From Brucella intermedia LMG 3301 (GTDB lineage Bacteria > Pseudomonadota > Alphaproteobacteria > Rhizobiales > Rhizobiaceae): a DNA stretch of 64,000 bases. The stretch is taken from assembly GCF_000182645.1 (NCBI RefSeq), contig NZ_ACQA01000001.1:1860001-1924000 (forward strand), written 5' to 3'. Position 1 is the stretch's first letter; each line of letters starts with the position of its first letter. This document shows positions 16,957 through 26,958 of this stretch, piece after piece. The notes beneath the pieces were generated by a model that was not told the origin of the DNA, made no database searches, and saw only the letters and a list, made by a program, of their open reading frames with translations. Position numbers and translations under genes: made by a program.

Positions 16957-19267
16957 GCGGCAGCCGACTTCAGGGGACGGAACGAAACAATCACCGACTT
17001 TGAGGTCGGCGTGTAGCTTTCATCCCCGGAACTGGCGAGCGGCACCAGCACGTTCATTTCCGGGTAGTAGCCTGCAATGCAGCCGCGCGGAATATCGTAG
17101 GGCACGAAGCGAAAATCGCGGGCAATCCGCTCCACGCCGTCATCGAATTCGCCAATAATATCAGCCCGGTCGCCGGCCTCGACGCCGAGATCGGCCATGT
17201 CGTCGGCATTCATGAAGACGACCTGACGTTCGCCATAGACACCGCGATAGCGATCATCCATGCCGTAGATGGTGGTGTTATACTGGTCGTGGCTGCGGAA
17301 TGTCTGCAATACATAGCGTCCGGGCGTGCCGCGCGCCTGCTGGTGCTCGACGGATTCCGGCAGGGCGCCAGTCCAGAAAGTGGCCTTGCCCTTCGTCGTG
17401 TTCCATTCCAGTTCCCGGGCGGAGTTGCGCAAATGGAAGCCCGCGCGGAACCCGCACGCGCTTGTTGAAGTCGTAAAAGTCCGGCAATACGCGGGCAATA
17501 CGGTCGCGGATGAGATCATAATCGTCGGCAAGTTCCAGCCAATTGACCGGCTGGGGCCCAAGCGTCGCCTGCGCCATGCCTGCAATGATCGCCACTTCCG
17601 AGCGCAGATGCGGTGAGGCAGGCGCATTGATGCCGCCCGAACCATGCACCATGCTCATGGAATCCTCCACCGTCACGATCTGCGCAACGCCCTTGGAGTT
17701 GAGGTCGATTTCAGTGCGTCCCAGGCACGGCAGGATGAAGGAATCCTGCCCCGGCACCAGATGCGAATGATTGAGCTTGGTTGCGATATGGACCGTCAGG
17801 CGCTGGCTGGAGAGCGCTTTCGAGATAAGCGGGCTGTCCGGCGTTGCCCGTGCAAAATTGCCGCCAAGGCCGATAAAGGCCTGAGCCGATCCGTCGAGCA
17901 TCGCGCCGATGGCGCCCAGAACATTATGCCCAGGCTCGCGCGGCACGTTGAAGCCGAACTCCTTTTCCAGCGCATCGAGAAATGCCACCGGAGGCCGCTC
18001 GTTGATGCCAACGGTGCGGTCGCCCTGCACGTTGGAATGGCCGCGCACCGGACAGAGGCCCACGCCCGGTCTGCCGATATTGCCGCGCAGCAGCATGAAA
18101 TTGGTGATTTCCCGGATCGTGATAACCGAATGGCGGTGCTGGGTGATGCCCATCGCCCAGGTGCAGATGACCCGTTCGGATTGCATGTAGATCTGCGCCG
18201 CACGTTCGAGCGACTGTCGCAGAAGACCGGACTGATCCTCGATCTCCTCCCATGAGGTCGCGTCGACAGCCGCACGATAGGCTTCCAGTTCCGCCGTATG
18301 CGTGCTGAGAAAGGCCCTGTCGAGAATCGATGGCTTGCCTGCGGCGAGCGCTGCATCGTCTGTCGCGAAAACCGCCTTGGCCATGCCGCGGAAAGCGGCG
18401 AGGTCGCCGCCAAGACGCGGCTGGAAATAATCGCTTGCTATGGCTTCGCTGCCGCCATGCAGCATTTCAAGCTTGTTCTGCGGATCGGCAAACCGCTCCA
18501 GCCCGCGTTCACGGATCGGATTGAAAACGACAATGCGCGCGCCGCGTTCAGCCGCACGGCGCAGATCGCCCAGCATGCGCGGATGATTGGTGCCCGGATT
18601 CTGACCGACGACGAAAATGGCGTCTGCCATTTCGAAATCTTCCAGAAGCACTGTGCCCTTGCCGACACCGACCGACTGCTTCAGCGCGACACCGCTTGCC
18701 TCGTGGCACATATTGGAGCAGTCGGGGAAATTATTGGTGCCATAGGCGCGCACGAACAATTGATAGAGGAACGCAGCCTCGTTGGAAGCGCGGCCAGACG
18801 TATAGAACTCGACGCGGTTCGGACTGTCGAAGCTCTTGAGAATATCGCCGATGGTCTTGAAAGCCTCGTCCCATTCGATGGCTTCATATTGATCAGTCGA
18901 AGCGTTGTAACGCATCGGATGGGTCAGGCGACCGGTATTTTCCAGATCGTAATCCGTCCAGCTGCGAAGCTCGGAAACCGTATGTTCGCGGAAAAAGGCA
19001 GGTGTGGTGCGCCGGTCGGTTGCCTCCCAGGCGACAGCCTTCACGCCGTTCTCGCAAAACTCAAACGAAGAGCCATGTTCCGGATCACCCCAGGCGCAAC
19101 CGGGGCAATCGAACCCGTCAGGCTGGTTTGCCTTGAGAAGCGTGCGCGCGCCGGAGAGTGGAGCGCCGCTGGCGAGCAATTGCTTGCCGCAGCTTTTCAA
19201 TGCACCCCATCCACCCCGCAGCAGCGGATCGTTTGCCGATGAAACCGGTTTTGGTGGCCTTGCTCAT
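16953..19267 (-). pseudogene. molybdopterin oxidoreductase, YdeP/FdhF-like, two frameshifts
   Basis: A relative of E. coli YdeP, a cytoplasmic molybdopterin enzyme linked to acid resistance and often annotated as a formate dehydrogenase-like alpha subunit. The large central frame carries GFDCPGCAWGDP, EFYTSGRASNEAAFLYQL, NNFPDCSNMCHEASG, GQNPGTNHPRML and PVRGHSNVQGDRTVGI, all family landmarks. The C-terminal part (FHLRNSARELEWNTTKG, SHDQYNTTIYGMDDRYRGV) lies in another frame; removing one G at plus CCC 17440-17442 joins them. The N-terminus (MSKATKTG from ATG 19267, then AAGGWGALKSCGK) needs a second repair at plus CCCC 19214-19217. With both corrected the length is 770 residues, as expected. 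It is followed by an overlapping 99-residue gene. Confidence 0.85.
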
Positions 19268-19484
19268 CCGTTACCCTCTAACCCGATTGCGGGCTCAGTT
19301 GCAGGAACGCCTTCTCTGATCGGCAGGAAGTTGCCTTGGGCGTGTGGCATTACCATAAGAGGAATTAGCCGGTCCTTCAATTAACCGCGAGGCAATTGTT
19401 ATTCGATACTTGTTCGTACTTGATTTCAGCCGCGCGATCCGTCATGCGATTGGTCAAGAAAAATTACCACAAGGGGTGGGATAG

Positions 19485-20630
19485 ATGCCCAACATCGTTG
19501 AAATCGCCGATCTGAAGCGGCTTGCCCAGCGCCGCGTCCCCAAGATGTTCTTTGATTACGCGGATTCTGGCGCCTGGACCGAGTCGACCTACCGCGCAAA
19601 CGAGGACGACTTCAAGAAGATCAAACTGCGCCAGCGCGTTCTCGTCGACATGACGAACCGCTCGCTGGAAACGACGATGATCGGTGAAAAAGTGTCCATG
19701 CCGGTGGCTCTCGCCCCAACGGGTCTGACCGGCATGCAGCACGCTGACGGCGAAATGCTGGCGGCGCAGGCAGCTGAAGCCTTCGGCGTTCCCTTCACCC
19801 TTTCGACCATGAGCATCTGCTCCATCGAAGACGTTGCTTCGGTCACCAAGAAGCCGTTCTGGTTCCAGCTCTATGTGATGAAGGACCGCGACTTCGTGAA
19901 GAACCTGATCGGCCGCGCCAAGGCTGCGGGCTGCTCTGCATTGGTGCTGACGCTCGATCTCCAGATTCTGGGCCAGCGCCACAAGGATATCCGCAACGGC
20001 CTTTCCGCCCCGCCGAAATTCACACCGAAGCATATCTGGCAGATGGCGACCCGTCCGGGCTGGTGCCTTGGCATGATGGGCACCCAGCGCCGCACCTTCC
20101 GCAACATCGCCGGTCACGCCAAGAACGTCACCGACCTTTCCTCGCTCTCCTCCTGGACGGCGGAGCAGTTCGACCCACAGCTCAACTGGAACGACGTTGC
20201 CTGGATCAAGGAACAATGGGGCGGCAAGCTCATCCTCAAGGGCATTCTCGATGCCGAAGACGCAAGAATGGCGGCGAAGTCCGGTGCAGATGCGATCATC
20301 GTGTCGAACCATGGCGGACGCCAGCTCGACGGCGCGCCATCTTCAATCTCCATGCTGCAGCCGATCGTTGATGCTGTCGGCGACGCGATCGAAGTTCATG
20401 TCGATGGCGGCATTCGTTCCGGCCAGGATGTGCTGAAAGCCCGCGCGCTCGGCGCGCAGGGTGTCTTCATCGGCCGCCCGTTCCTCTACGGCCTCGGCGC
20501 CATGGGCAAGGACGGCGTAACGCTGGCGCTTGAGATCATCCGCAAGGAGCTGGACGTCACGATGGCGCTCTGCGGTAAGCGCGACATCAACGAGATCGAC
20601 AAGTCGATCATCCATTCCATTAACTTTTGA
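19485..20630 (+). CDS. lldD: L-lactate dehydrogenase, FMN-dependent
   Basis: A membrane-associated flavoprotein that oxidises L-lactate to pyruvate and passes electrons to quinone. At 381 residues it has the standard length. The N-terminal substrate region YADSGAWTE, FMN-binding APTGLTGMQHADGE (about 75-89), and the catalytic His and Arg in SNHGGRQLDGAPSS (near 275) are intact. A Shine-Dalgarno-like AAGGGGTGGG precedes the ATG. It stands alone, divergent from the YdeP-like gene, and ends at a strong hairpin. No LldR regulator is adjacent. Other 2-hydroxy-acid oxidases of this family, such as mandelate or glycolate oxidases, are less likely. Confidence 0.9.
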   Translation: MPNIVEIADLKRLAQRRVPKMFFDYADSGAWTESTYRANEDDFKKIKLRQRVLVDMTNRSLETTMIGEKVSMPVALAPTGLTGMQHADGEMLAAQAAEAFGVPFTLSTMSICSIEDVASVTKKPFWFQLYVMKDRDFVKNLIGRAKAAGCSALVLTLDLQILGQRHKDIRNGLSAPPKFTPKHIWQMATRPGWCLGMMGTQRRTFRNIAGHAKNVTDLSSLSSWTAEQFDPQLNWNDVAWIKEQWGGKLILKGILDAEDARMAAKSGADAIIVSNHGGRQLDGAPSSISMLQPIVDAVGDAIEVHVDGGIRSGQDVLKARALGAQGVFIGRPFLYGLGAMGKDGVTLALEIIRKELDVTMALCGKRDINEIDKSIIHSINF

Positions 20631-20638
20631 CGATGTCT

Positions 20639-20665
20639 GGAGCCGGCCCCGTGCCGGCTCCTATA
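20639..20665 (+). terminator. terminator after lldD
   Basis: GGAGCCGGC (20639-20647) and GCCGGCTCC (20653-20661) form a 9-bp GC-rich stem with a 5-base loop, followed by TATACTTTAG. It lies 9 bases after the lldD stop. Confidence 0.75.
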
Positions 20666-20823
20666 CTTTAGCTATTACTTATAAAATATCGCGCTTGGCG
20701 CGAGTGCCGGTAGAAAATACACCGCAGGGTTACTTAATAACCAAGTGTTAAACATATCTCTTTACCATATCCGGCAATGCGGCTTGTGAGCCGATTTTCT
20801 GTTCGGATTTGGAGTGGGAACCG

Positions 20824-21681
20824 ATGAAGTGCATTTCCGCCATTGCCATCGTGGCTGTCAGTCTGATGGCGGGATCGAGTGCGGCCTTTGCCGCTGATAT
20901 AATTGCAGAGCCTGTTATTGAGCCAATGCCGGAACCGGTCAATGCCTCCGGCTGGTATATCCGTGGCGACCTCGGTTACAATTTCAAATCCAGCACGGGC
21001 GGTGAGTGGAACTTCTGGAACCAGTTCGATCCGCCCTATCGCGGCATTGACGACACGCTGCGTTACGACGATTTCAACCTCAAGGCAGGTGCAACCTACG
21101 GCGTGGGTGTCGGCTATCGCTTCACCGACACATTCCGCGCCGATGCCACGCTGGACTACTTCCGCGCAGGCATCAACGGGCGCACCCCCTGTCCGAGCTA
21201 TGTGAAGTCCGGGAAGGGGCTCAATCCGGTTGAGGACAATTGCAACTATGAGGATTCGTCCACGGCCAATATCTGGACGGCCATGGCCAACGCCTATGTC
21301 GACCTGCCGCGTACCGGCCCTGTCACGCCTTATCTCGGCGCGGGCCTTGGTGCTGCCTATGTCAGATATGACGACTGGAAATCCCATGAAGTCTGTGCTG
21401 GCTGCACCTATTCCAGCGAAAAGGGCGGACTGGACAGCTGGCGTTTTGCAATGGCTCTCATGGCCGGCGTCAGCTATGACCTCACCGAACAACTCAAGCT
21501 GGATGTTGGCTATCGCTATATGCGTATCAATGGCGGCAAGGCCTATGGATACGATGCCGACGACCGCAACACGAACCCTTACGGCAACGCCGAAGGACCG
21601 GGCGCTACCGGAACGCAGGCCAAGGACAACGGTTTCAACATGCACACGATCCGCGCCGGTCTGCGCTACGAATTCCGTTAA
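20824..21681 (+). CDS. outer-membrane beta-barrel protein
   Basis: A 285-residue protein. The first 24 or so residues are a signal peptide (MKCISAIAIVAVSLMAG, cleavage after AFA). The mature part begins ADIIAEPVIEPMPEP and then GWYIRGDLGYNFKSS, the usual opening of alphaproteobacterial porin-like surface proteins of the Omp25/Omp31 type. Alternating aromatic strands follow (YGVGVGYRFTD, LKLDVGYRYMRING, HTIRAGLRYEFR). It has four Cys in two loop regions (TPCPS/DNCNYE and EVCAGCTYS), unusual for this family, which could form disulfides. The chosen ATG has GGAGTGGGAA upstream. It has its own promoter region after lldD and its own terminator. Function is structural or unknown. Confidence 0.8.
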   Translation: MKCISAIAIVAVSLMAGSSAAFAADIIAEPVIEPMPEPVNASGWYIRGDLGYNFKSSTGGEWNFWNQFDPPYRGIDDTLRYDDFNLKAGATYGVGVGYRFTDTFRADATLDYFRAGINGRTPCPSYVKSGKGLNPVEDNCNYEDSSTANIWTAMANAYVDLPRTGPVTPYLGAGLGAAYVRYDDWKSHEVCAGCTYSSEKGGLDSWRFAMALMAGVSYDLTEQLKLDVGYRYMRINGGKAYGYDADDRNTNPYGNAEGPGATGTQAKDNGFNMHTIRAGLRYEFR

Positions 21682-21703
21682 GCATCCTGCTCACTTGAAT
21701 AGC

Positions 21704-21726
21704 AAAGCCCGGTTCAGCCGGGCTTT
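21704..21726. terminator. bidirectional terminator between the outer-membrane gene and the Lrp gene
   Basis: AAAGCCCGG and CCGGGCTTT form a 9-bp stem with a TTCAG loop, followed by TCTTC. It is placed between two convergent genes and can serve both. Confidence 0.85.
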
Positions 21727-21733
21727 CTTCATT

Positions 21734-22201
21734 TCAGCCGCGTGAAACCGGCGCTTTCGACAACAGCACCGTGCGGATGGCGAAACTGGAATGAATGCGC
21801 GCGACGCCGGGCAATCGCGACAGGATTTCCTTGTGAATGACCTCATAGGCCGCAGCATTTTCAGCTTCGACGCGCAGAATGTAATCTGCATCACCCGTCA
21901 TGAGATAGCATTCCTGCACTTCGGGATGCCGCCGCACCGCTTCCTCGAAACGGTTCAGAAATTCCTCCGTCTGCCGGTCGAGTGTAATGCGCACGATGGC
22001 GACCAGCCGCTCATCGCCACCGGATGAGCCGACGATGGCCGTATAGCCACGGATAACGCCGCTTTCCTCCAATATCTGCACCCGTCGCAGACAGGCGGAC
22101 TGGGAAAGCCCCACCTCGCTGGCCAGCAGGCTGTTGGTCATGCGACCGTCACGGCGCAGGCAGCGGATGATGTTGCGGTCTATACTGTCGAGCGTTGCCA
22201 T
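21734..22201 (-). CDS. Lrp/AsnC-family regulator of alanine catabolism
   Basis: A 155-residue Lrp-type regulator. The N-terminal helix-turn-helix (about 5-60) has recognition region LLASEVGLSQSACLRRVQIL, and a C-terminal RAM/AsnC ligand-binding fold (about 68-140) contains VQECYLMTGDADYILRV. It is divergent from alr-dadA, and in many proteobacteria this Lrp subtype activates dad genes in response to alanine. The 240-base gap holds a TCGCAT-N3-ATGCGA dyad. Regulation of alr-dadA is inferred from position. Confidence 0.9.
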   Translation of the reverse strand: MATLDSIDRNIIRCLRRDGRMTNSLLASEVGLSQSACLRRVQILEESGVIRGYTAIVGSSGGDERLVAIVRITLDRQTEEFLNRFEEAVRRHPEVQECYLMTGDADYILRVEAENAAAYEVIHKEILSRLPGVARIHSSFAIRTVLLSKAPVSRG

Positions 22202-22250
22202 GAATAATCTTCAACCGAAAAGCTAAAATATGCGCAAGTTGTGCGGAAAT

Positions 22251-22265
22251 TCGCATAATATGCGA
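22251..22265. promoter_or_regulatory. candidate Lrp-type binding site upstream of alr
   Basis: TCGCAT AAT ATGCGA is a perfect inverted repeat with 6-bp arms, flanked by related half-sites (ATATGCGCAA at about 22229 and TTGTGCGGAA). AT-rich tracts on both sides are typical for Lrp binding. Confidence 0.5.
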
Positions 22266-22442
22266 TAAATAGCAAAAACATTCGAATAGTCTTCGATTAA
22301 TATACGAGCAAGCTGTGGGTGTGAGGAGCGGCCGGGTTTCTCCGCCGGGGCTTTATACGCTCTGGGCGGCGCGCGATCCATATCGCCAGCGGCTTTCAGG
22401 CGTTCTCATTGAGTAGTCGGATGCTTGGAAAGAACCGCGTAA

Positions 22443-23585
22443 ATGGTTGATATGGCGATGCAATTTTCACAGGACGAGCGTGACCTTGCCGCCGGCGGCG
22501 TCTTGACCATCGATCTTGCGGCGCTGCGGCACAATTATTCGGCCATTGCCCGTCATATCGCGCCCACGCGCGCCGCCGCTGTCGTGAAGGCGGATGCCTA
22601 CGGCCTCGGAGCGAGCCGCGTTGCCCCGGCCTTTTACGATGCCGGTTGCCGTGATTTCTTTGTCGCCCATCTTGGCGAGGCCATTGCGCTGAAGCCGTTT
22701 CTCCAGCCCGATGCGACACTTTACGTTCTGAACGGCCTTCAGCCGGGAACGGAAGCAGCCTGCGCTCGCGACGGCATCCTGCCCGTGCTGAACTCACTCG
22801 AACAGATCGAAAACTGGGGGGCACTCGCCGCCAGACAGGGCAGGAAACTGCCTGCCCTTCTGCAACTCGATACCGGCATGTCGCGTCTTGGCCTCTCCGC
22901 CAGTGAATTCGAGCGTCTTCTGGAAAATTTCGCGCTACTGGACAATATCGACATCAAGTTTGTCATCAGCCATCTGGCCAGCGGCGACGAGCCGGAAAAT
23001 GCGGCAAACGCGCGCCAGCTTGCCAATATGACGGCCCTGCTTGTGCGACTGCCGAAACTTCCGGTTGCCTTCGCCAATTCCGGCGGCAGCTTTCTTGATA
23101 AATCCTATCATTTCGACCTCGCCCGCCCCGGCGTCGCGCTTTATGGCGTTGGGCCCGAAAATGAGATCGTTCCTGTCCTCACCCTTTCGGCACGTGTCAT
23201 TCAGGTGCGCGATATCGACAAGGGCGCGGCGGTTGGCTATGGCGGCACCTATGTCGCTGAAGGCCCGATGCGGGTTGCGACCATTGCGGTGGGCTATGCC
23301 GATGGCTGGTTCCGCTCTCTCAGCAACAAGGGTTCTGCCTTTTTTGGCGATACGCGCCTGCCGATCATCGGTCGCGTCTCGATGGACTCGATCACGCTTG
23401 ACGTCAGCGCATTGCCGGAAGGCACGCTGAAACTCGGCAGCCTTGTGGAACTGATTGGTCCGCACCAGCGTCTCGAAGACGTGGCGCGCGACTGCGACAC
23501 CATTCCCTATGAAATTCTGACTGCGCTCGGCAACCGTTATGCACGTGTCTACGTGGAGAGCGGCGCGAGCGACATAAAAGCATAA
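22443..23585 (+). CDS. alr: alanine racemase, catabolic type
   Basis: It interconverts L- and D-alanine using PLP. At 380 residues it has the normal length. The PLP lysine lies in [14 protein letters not shown] (near residue 45), the catalytic tyrosine in [13 protein letters not shown] (near 265), and [10 protein letters not shown] marks the C-terminal beta domain. It is followed by dadA after only 14 bases and faces an Lrp gene, so it is the catabolic (DadX-type) racemase that feeds D-alanine to DadA. It may also supply D-alanine for peptidoglycan if no other racemase exists. Confidence 0.93.
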   Translation: MVDMAMQFSQDERDLAAGGVLTIDLAALRHNYSAIARHIAPTRAAAVVKADAYGLGASRVAPAFYDAGCRDFFVAHLGEAIALKPFLQPDATLYVLNGLQPGTEAACARDGILPVLNSLEQIENWGALAARQGRKLPALLQLDTGMSRLGLSASEFERLLENFALLDNIDIKFVISHLASGDEPENAANARQLANMTALLVRLPKLPVAFANSGGSFLDKSYHFDLARPGVALYGVGPENEIVPVLTLSARVIQVRDIDKGAAVGYGGTYVAEGPMRVATIAVGYADGWFRSLSNKGSAFFGDTRLPIIGRVSMDSITLDVSALPEGTLKLGSLVELIGPHQRLEDVARDCDTIPYEILTALGNRYARVYVESGASDIKA

Positions 23586-23599
23586 GACAAGAGGCGAAC

Positions 23600-24850
23600 A
23601 TGCAGATCACCATCCTCGGCAGCGGCGTCATCGGCGTTACGACCGCTTACTACCTCGCCAAGCTCGGTCATGAGGTAACCGTTGTCGACCGCGAAGAAGG
23701 CCCGGCACTGGAAACGAGTTTCGCCAATGCCGGCCAGGTTTCGCCCGGCTACGCCTCGCCTTGGGCTGCTCCCGGCATCCCGTTCAAGGCCGCGAAATGG
23801 CTGTTTCAGAAGCACGCGCCGCTCGTTCTGCGCCCGACCTGCGATCCGGTCCAGTACAGCTGGCTTCTGCAGATGCTCGCCAACTGCACCGACAGCCGCT
23901 ACAAGATCAACAAGACCCGCATGGTGCGCGTGGCCGAATATGCGCGCGATTGCCTTGTCGATCTGCGCAAGGATACAGGCATCGAATACGATCAGCGCAT
24001 GCAGGGCACGCTCCAGCTGTTCCGCGAACAGTACCAGCTTGACGGCATCGGCAAGGACATTGAGGTGCTGCGCCAGGACGGCGTGCCGTTCGAAGTGCTC
24101 GACCGCGAAGGCTGCGTCAAGGTGGAACCGGCGCTTGCGCATGCGAAGGACAAGTTCGTCGGTGGCCTGCGCCTGCCGCATGACGAAACCGGCGACTGCT
24201 TCAAATTCACCAATGCGCTGGCAAAGATTGCCGAAGGGCTTGGCGTGAAATTTCGCTTCGGCGTCAACATCAAGTCGCTGCTGATGTCGGGCGGCAAGGT
24301 TTCCGGCGTCGAGACTTCGCAAGGCATTCTGACCGCCGACCGCTATGTGGTTGCGCTTGGCAGCTACACGCCTGCACTGGTCAAGTCGCTCGGCCTCAAC
24401 GCCCCGATCTATCCGGTGAAAGGCTATTCGATTACTGCGCCGATCATCAATGAAGAACGCGCCCCGGTTTCGACCGTACTCGATGAGAGCTACAAGATCG
24501 CCATTACCCGCCTTGGCGACCGCATCCGTGTCGGCGGCATGGCGGAAGTGTCGGGCTTCACCAAGGATTTGCCTGCCGCGCGCCGCGCAACGCTGGATCT
24601 GTCGGTCACCGACCTGTTCCCGGGCGGCGACCTGAAAGCTGCAACCTTCTGGTCGGGCCTGCGCCCGATGACGCCGGATTCCACGCCGATCATCGGTGCA
24701 ACGCGCTACGACAACGTGTTCATCAATGCCGGTCATGGAACGCTTGGCTGGACCATGTCGTGCGGTTCCGGCAAGCTGCTCGCCGACCTTATTTCCGGCA
24801 ACAAGCCGGATATCCGGGCGGACGACCTTGGCATTTCCCGCTACGAATAA
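23600..24850 (+). CDS. dadA: D-amino acid dehydrogenase small subunit
   Basis: A membrane-associated FAD enzyme of 416 residues that deaminates D-alanine and other D-amino acids to 2-oxo acids. The dinucleotide-binding motif [19 protein letters not shown] is at the extreme N-terminus (4-22), and the family signature [21 protein letters not shown] lies near 40-58. The C-terminal [20 protein letters not shown] closes the flavin site. AGAGGCGAAC precedes the ATG. It forms an operon with alr. Its stop is 18 bases from the stop of the convergent regulator gene, with no terminator visible between them. Confidence 0.95.
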   Translation: MQITILGSGVIGVTTAYYLAKLGHEVTVVDREEGPALETSFANAGQVSPGYASPWAAPGIPFKAAKWLFQKHAPLVLRPTCDPVQYSWLLQMLANCTDSRYKINKTRMVRVAEYARDCLVDLRKDTGIEYDQRMQGTLQLFREQYQLDGIGKDIEVLRQDGVPFEVLDREGCVKVEPALAHAKDKFVGGLRLPHDETGDCFKFTNALAKIAEGLGVKFRFGVNIKSLLMSGGKVSGVETSQGILTADRYVVALGSYTPALVKSLGLNAPIYPVKGYSITAPIINEERAPVSTVLDESYKIAITRLGDRIRVGGMAEVSGFTKDLPAARRATLDLSVTDLFPGGDLKAATFWSGLRPMTPDSTPIIGATRYDNVFINAGHGTLGWTMSCGSGKLLADLISGNKPDIRADDLGISRYE

Positions 24851-24868
24851 GAGAATGCCTGTGCGCCG

Positions 24869-25417
24869 TCAAAAACTTGGCGGCGTGCAGGCGCTGACGA
24901 TTTCGCACGGCACCGGCCCGACGCAACGAAACCGGTGCGGCAGCTTCGAGGAAAAATAATAGGCATCGCCCGGCCCCAATATGCGGCGCTCGGCTCCAAC
25001 CGTCACTTCAATGCGGCCTGAAATGACGATGCCGCCCTCCTCGCCCTCGTGCATTAGAAGCACTTTGCCCGTGTCCGAACCGGGCTCATAACGCTCCTTC
25101 AGCATCTGCAACGAACGCGAAAACAGGTGGTCCCCCACCTGCCGGTAGGAGATCGGCCCCTTGCCGATTTCCACAAGCTCCTCCGCCTGATAGAATACCT
25201 TGTGCGGCGCATCCGGTTCGAGCGCGAAAAACTCGGCCATGCCGATGGGAATACCGTCGAGAATGCGCTTCAATGCGCCGACCGACGGGTTGGACTGATT
25301 GGCTTCGATGAGGGAGATGGTCGAATTGGTCACGCCTGCCCTTTTGGCAAGCTCGCGCTGTGACAGATTCTGCCGCATGCGCACATAACGAAGCCTCCCG
25401 CCGATATCGATGCTCAT
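24869..25417 (-). CDS. XRE-cupin transcriptional regulator (PuuR-like)
   Basis: A 182-residue regulator. The N-terminal Cro/CI helix-turn-helix (about 6-62) contains LSQRELAKRAGVTNSTISLIE, and a C-terminal cupin domain (about 110-180) contains HEGEEGGIVISGRIEVTV and YYFSSKLPHRF. PuuR-type proteins respond to putrescine or related amines. It is divergent from the omega-aminotransferase gene at 25563, which it probably controls. Ligand and target are inferred from family and position. Confidence 0.88.
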   Translation of the reverse strand: MSIDIGGRLRYVRMRQNLSQRELAKRAGVTNSTISLIEANQSNPSVGALKRILDGIPIGMAEFFALEPDAPHKVFYQAEELVEIGKGPISYRQVGDHLFSRSLQMLKERYEPGSDTGKVLLMHEGEEGGIVISGRIEVTVGAERRILGPGDAYYFSSKLPHRFRCVGPVPCEIVSACTPPSF

Positions 25418-25562
25418 CGAACCTTCCCTTCATGTTTATGATGTTCGATATAGCACAAACCTGACAATTATCCCACATGAAAACAATAGCTTAATATTCT
25501 GAAGAAAAGGACTTGTTGCCCTTCGCAAAGCGTGTCCTGCTACCCTCAAACAGGAGGACACC

Positions 25563-26891
25563 ATGCTCACCAAAACCAATGCGCCAAGCCTTGAGAATTT
25601 CTGGATGCCGTTTACCGCAAACCGGCAGTTCAAGGCAGCGCCTCGCCTGCTCGCAAGTGCTTCGGGCATGTACTACACCGACACCGACGGCAATCAGGTT
25701 CTGGACGGCACGGCAGGTCTGTGGTGCTGCAACGCCGGTCATGGCCGCAAGCGCATTACCGAAGCGGTCGAACGCCAGATTTCCACCATGGATTTCGCGC
25801 CCACCTTCCAGATGGGCCACAACGTCGCCTTCGACTTTGCCGAAAAGCTCGCCGCCATTGCGCCCGGCGGACCGGATGCGAAGCTCGACCGCGTGTTCTT
25901 CACCAATTCCGGCTCGGAATCGGTCGACACCGCCCTGAAGATCGCCATCGCCTATCAGCGCGCCATCGGCCAGGGCACCCGCACCATGGTTCTGGGCCGC
26001 GAAAAGGGCTATCACGGCGTTGGTTTCGGCGGCATTTCCGTCGGCGGCCTCGTCAATAACCGCCGCGTCTTCCCGCAGATTCCCGCCGATCACCTGCGCC
26101 ACACGCTCGATATCGAGAAGAACGCCTTCTCCAAGGGCCTGCCTGCGCATGGCATCGAACTGGCGGATGATCTGGAACGCCTGGTGCAACTGCATGGCGC
26201 GGAAAAGATCGCTGCCGTCATCGTTGAACCGATGTCCGGTTCGGCTGGCGTCATCCTGCCGCCGAAGGGCTATCTGGAGCGCCTGCGCGCCACGGCAGAC
26301 AAGCACGGTATCCTCCTGATCTTCGACGAAGTCATCACCGGTTTCGGCCGCCTCGGCACGCCGTTTGCCGTCGATTATTTCGGCGTTGTGCCTGACCTCG
26401 TGACCACCGCCAAGGGCCTGACCAACGGCGCCATCCCGATGGGCGCGGTCTTCGCCAGCCGCAAGGTGCACGATGGCCTGATGACCGGCCCGGAAAACGC
26501 CATCGAGCTTTTCCACGGCTATACCTATTCCGGCCATCCGGTTGCCTCCGCCGCCGGTCTCGCCACGCTGGAAGTTTATGCCGAAGAAGGTCTCCTGACC
26601 CGCGGTGCGCAGCTTGCCGACCACTGGCAGGAAGCGTTGCACTCGCTCAAGGGCGCTTCGAACGTCATCGACATCCGCAACCTCGGTCTGGTCGGCGCCA
26701 TCGAGCTTTCATCGCGCGAAGGTGCACCGGGTGCCCGCGCCTATGACGTCTTCGTGGATTGCTTCAAGAAGGGCCTGCTGATCCGTGTCACCGGCGATGT
26801 GATTGCCCTTTCGCCGCCGCTGATCGTGGAAAAGGAACAGATCGACACGATCGTTTCCATCATCGGCGACGCAATCAAACGCGCAGCCTGA
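25563..26891 (+). CDS. omega-amino acid:pyruvate aminotransferase (class III)
   Basis: A PLP enzyme of 442 residues, a normal length for beta-alanine or omega-amino acid:pyruvate transaminases. It begins ENFWMPFTANRQFK, has WCCNAGHG near 58-65, GSESVDTALKIA near 119-130, the cofactor-binding Asp in LLIFDEVITGFGRLG, and the PLP lysine in TTAKGLTNGAIPMG (near residue 289). It transfers amino groups from beta-alanine, 4-aminobutyrate-like amines or putrescine to pyruvate. The divergent PuuR-like regulator supports polyamine or omega-amine metabolism. An intrinsic terminator follows. The exact donor cannot be fixed from sequence. Confidence 0.88.
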   Translation: MLTKTNAPSLENFWMPFTANRQFKAAPRLLASASGMYYTDTDGNQVLDGTAGLWCCNAGHGRKRITEAVERQISTMDFAPTFQMGHNVAFDFAEKLAAIAPGGPDAKLDRVFFTNSGSESVDTALKIAIAYQRAIGQGTRTMVLGREKGYHGVGFGGISVGGLVNNRRVFPQIPADHLRHTLDIEKNAFSKGLPAHGIELADDLERLVQLHGAEKIAAVIVEPMSGSAGVILPPKGYLERLRATADKHGILLIFDEVITGFGRLGTPFAVDYFGVVPDLVTTAKGLTNGAIPMGAVFASRKVHDGLMTGPENAIELFHGYTYSGHPVASAAGLATLEVYAEEGLLTRGAQLADHWQEALHSLKGASNVIDIRNLGLVGAIELSSREGAPGARAYDVFVDCFKKGLLIRVTGDVIALSPPLIVEKEQIDTIVSIIGDAIKRAA

Positions 26892-26917
26892 CCAACACCC
26901 AGGTCATGCTGCCTTTT

Positions 26918-26949
26918 AGCCGCCGCTGTTCCCCTGCGGCGGCTTTTTT
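26918..26949 (+). terminator. intrinsic terminator after the omega-aminotransferase
   Basis: AGCCGCCGC (26918-26926) and GCGGCGGCT (26936-26944) form a 9-bp stem with a 9-base loop, ending in six T residues. It is convergent with hutC. Confidence 0.93.
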
Positions 26950-26958
26950 CCACTCCAC

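Noticed and set aside
19268..19484. LldR-type operator upstream of lldD (ATTGGT ... ACCACAA)
   Set aside because: The half-sites are too far apart for the TTGGT-N2-ACCA form, and no lldR gene is nearby.
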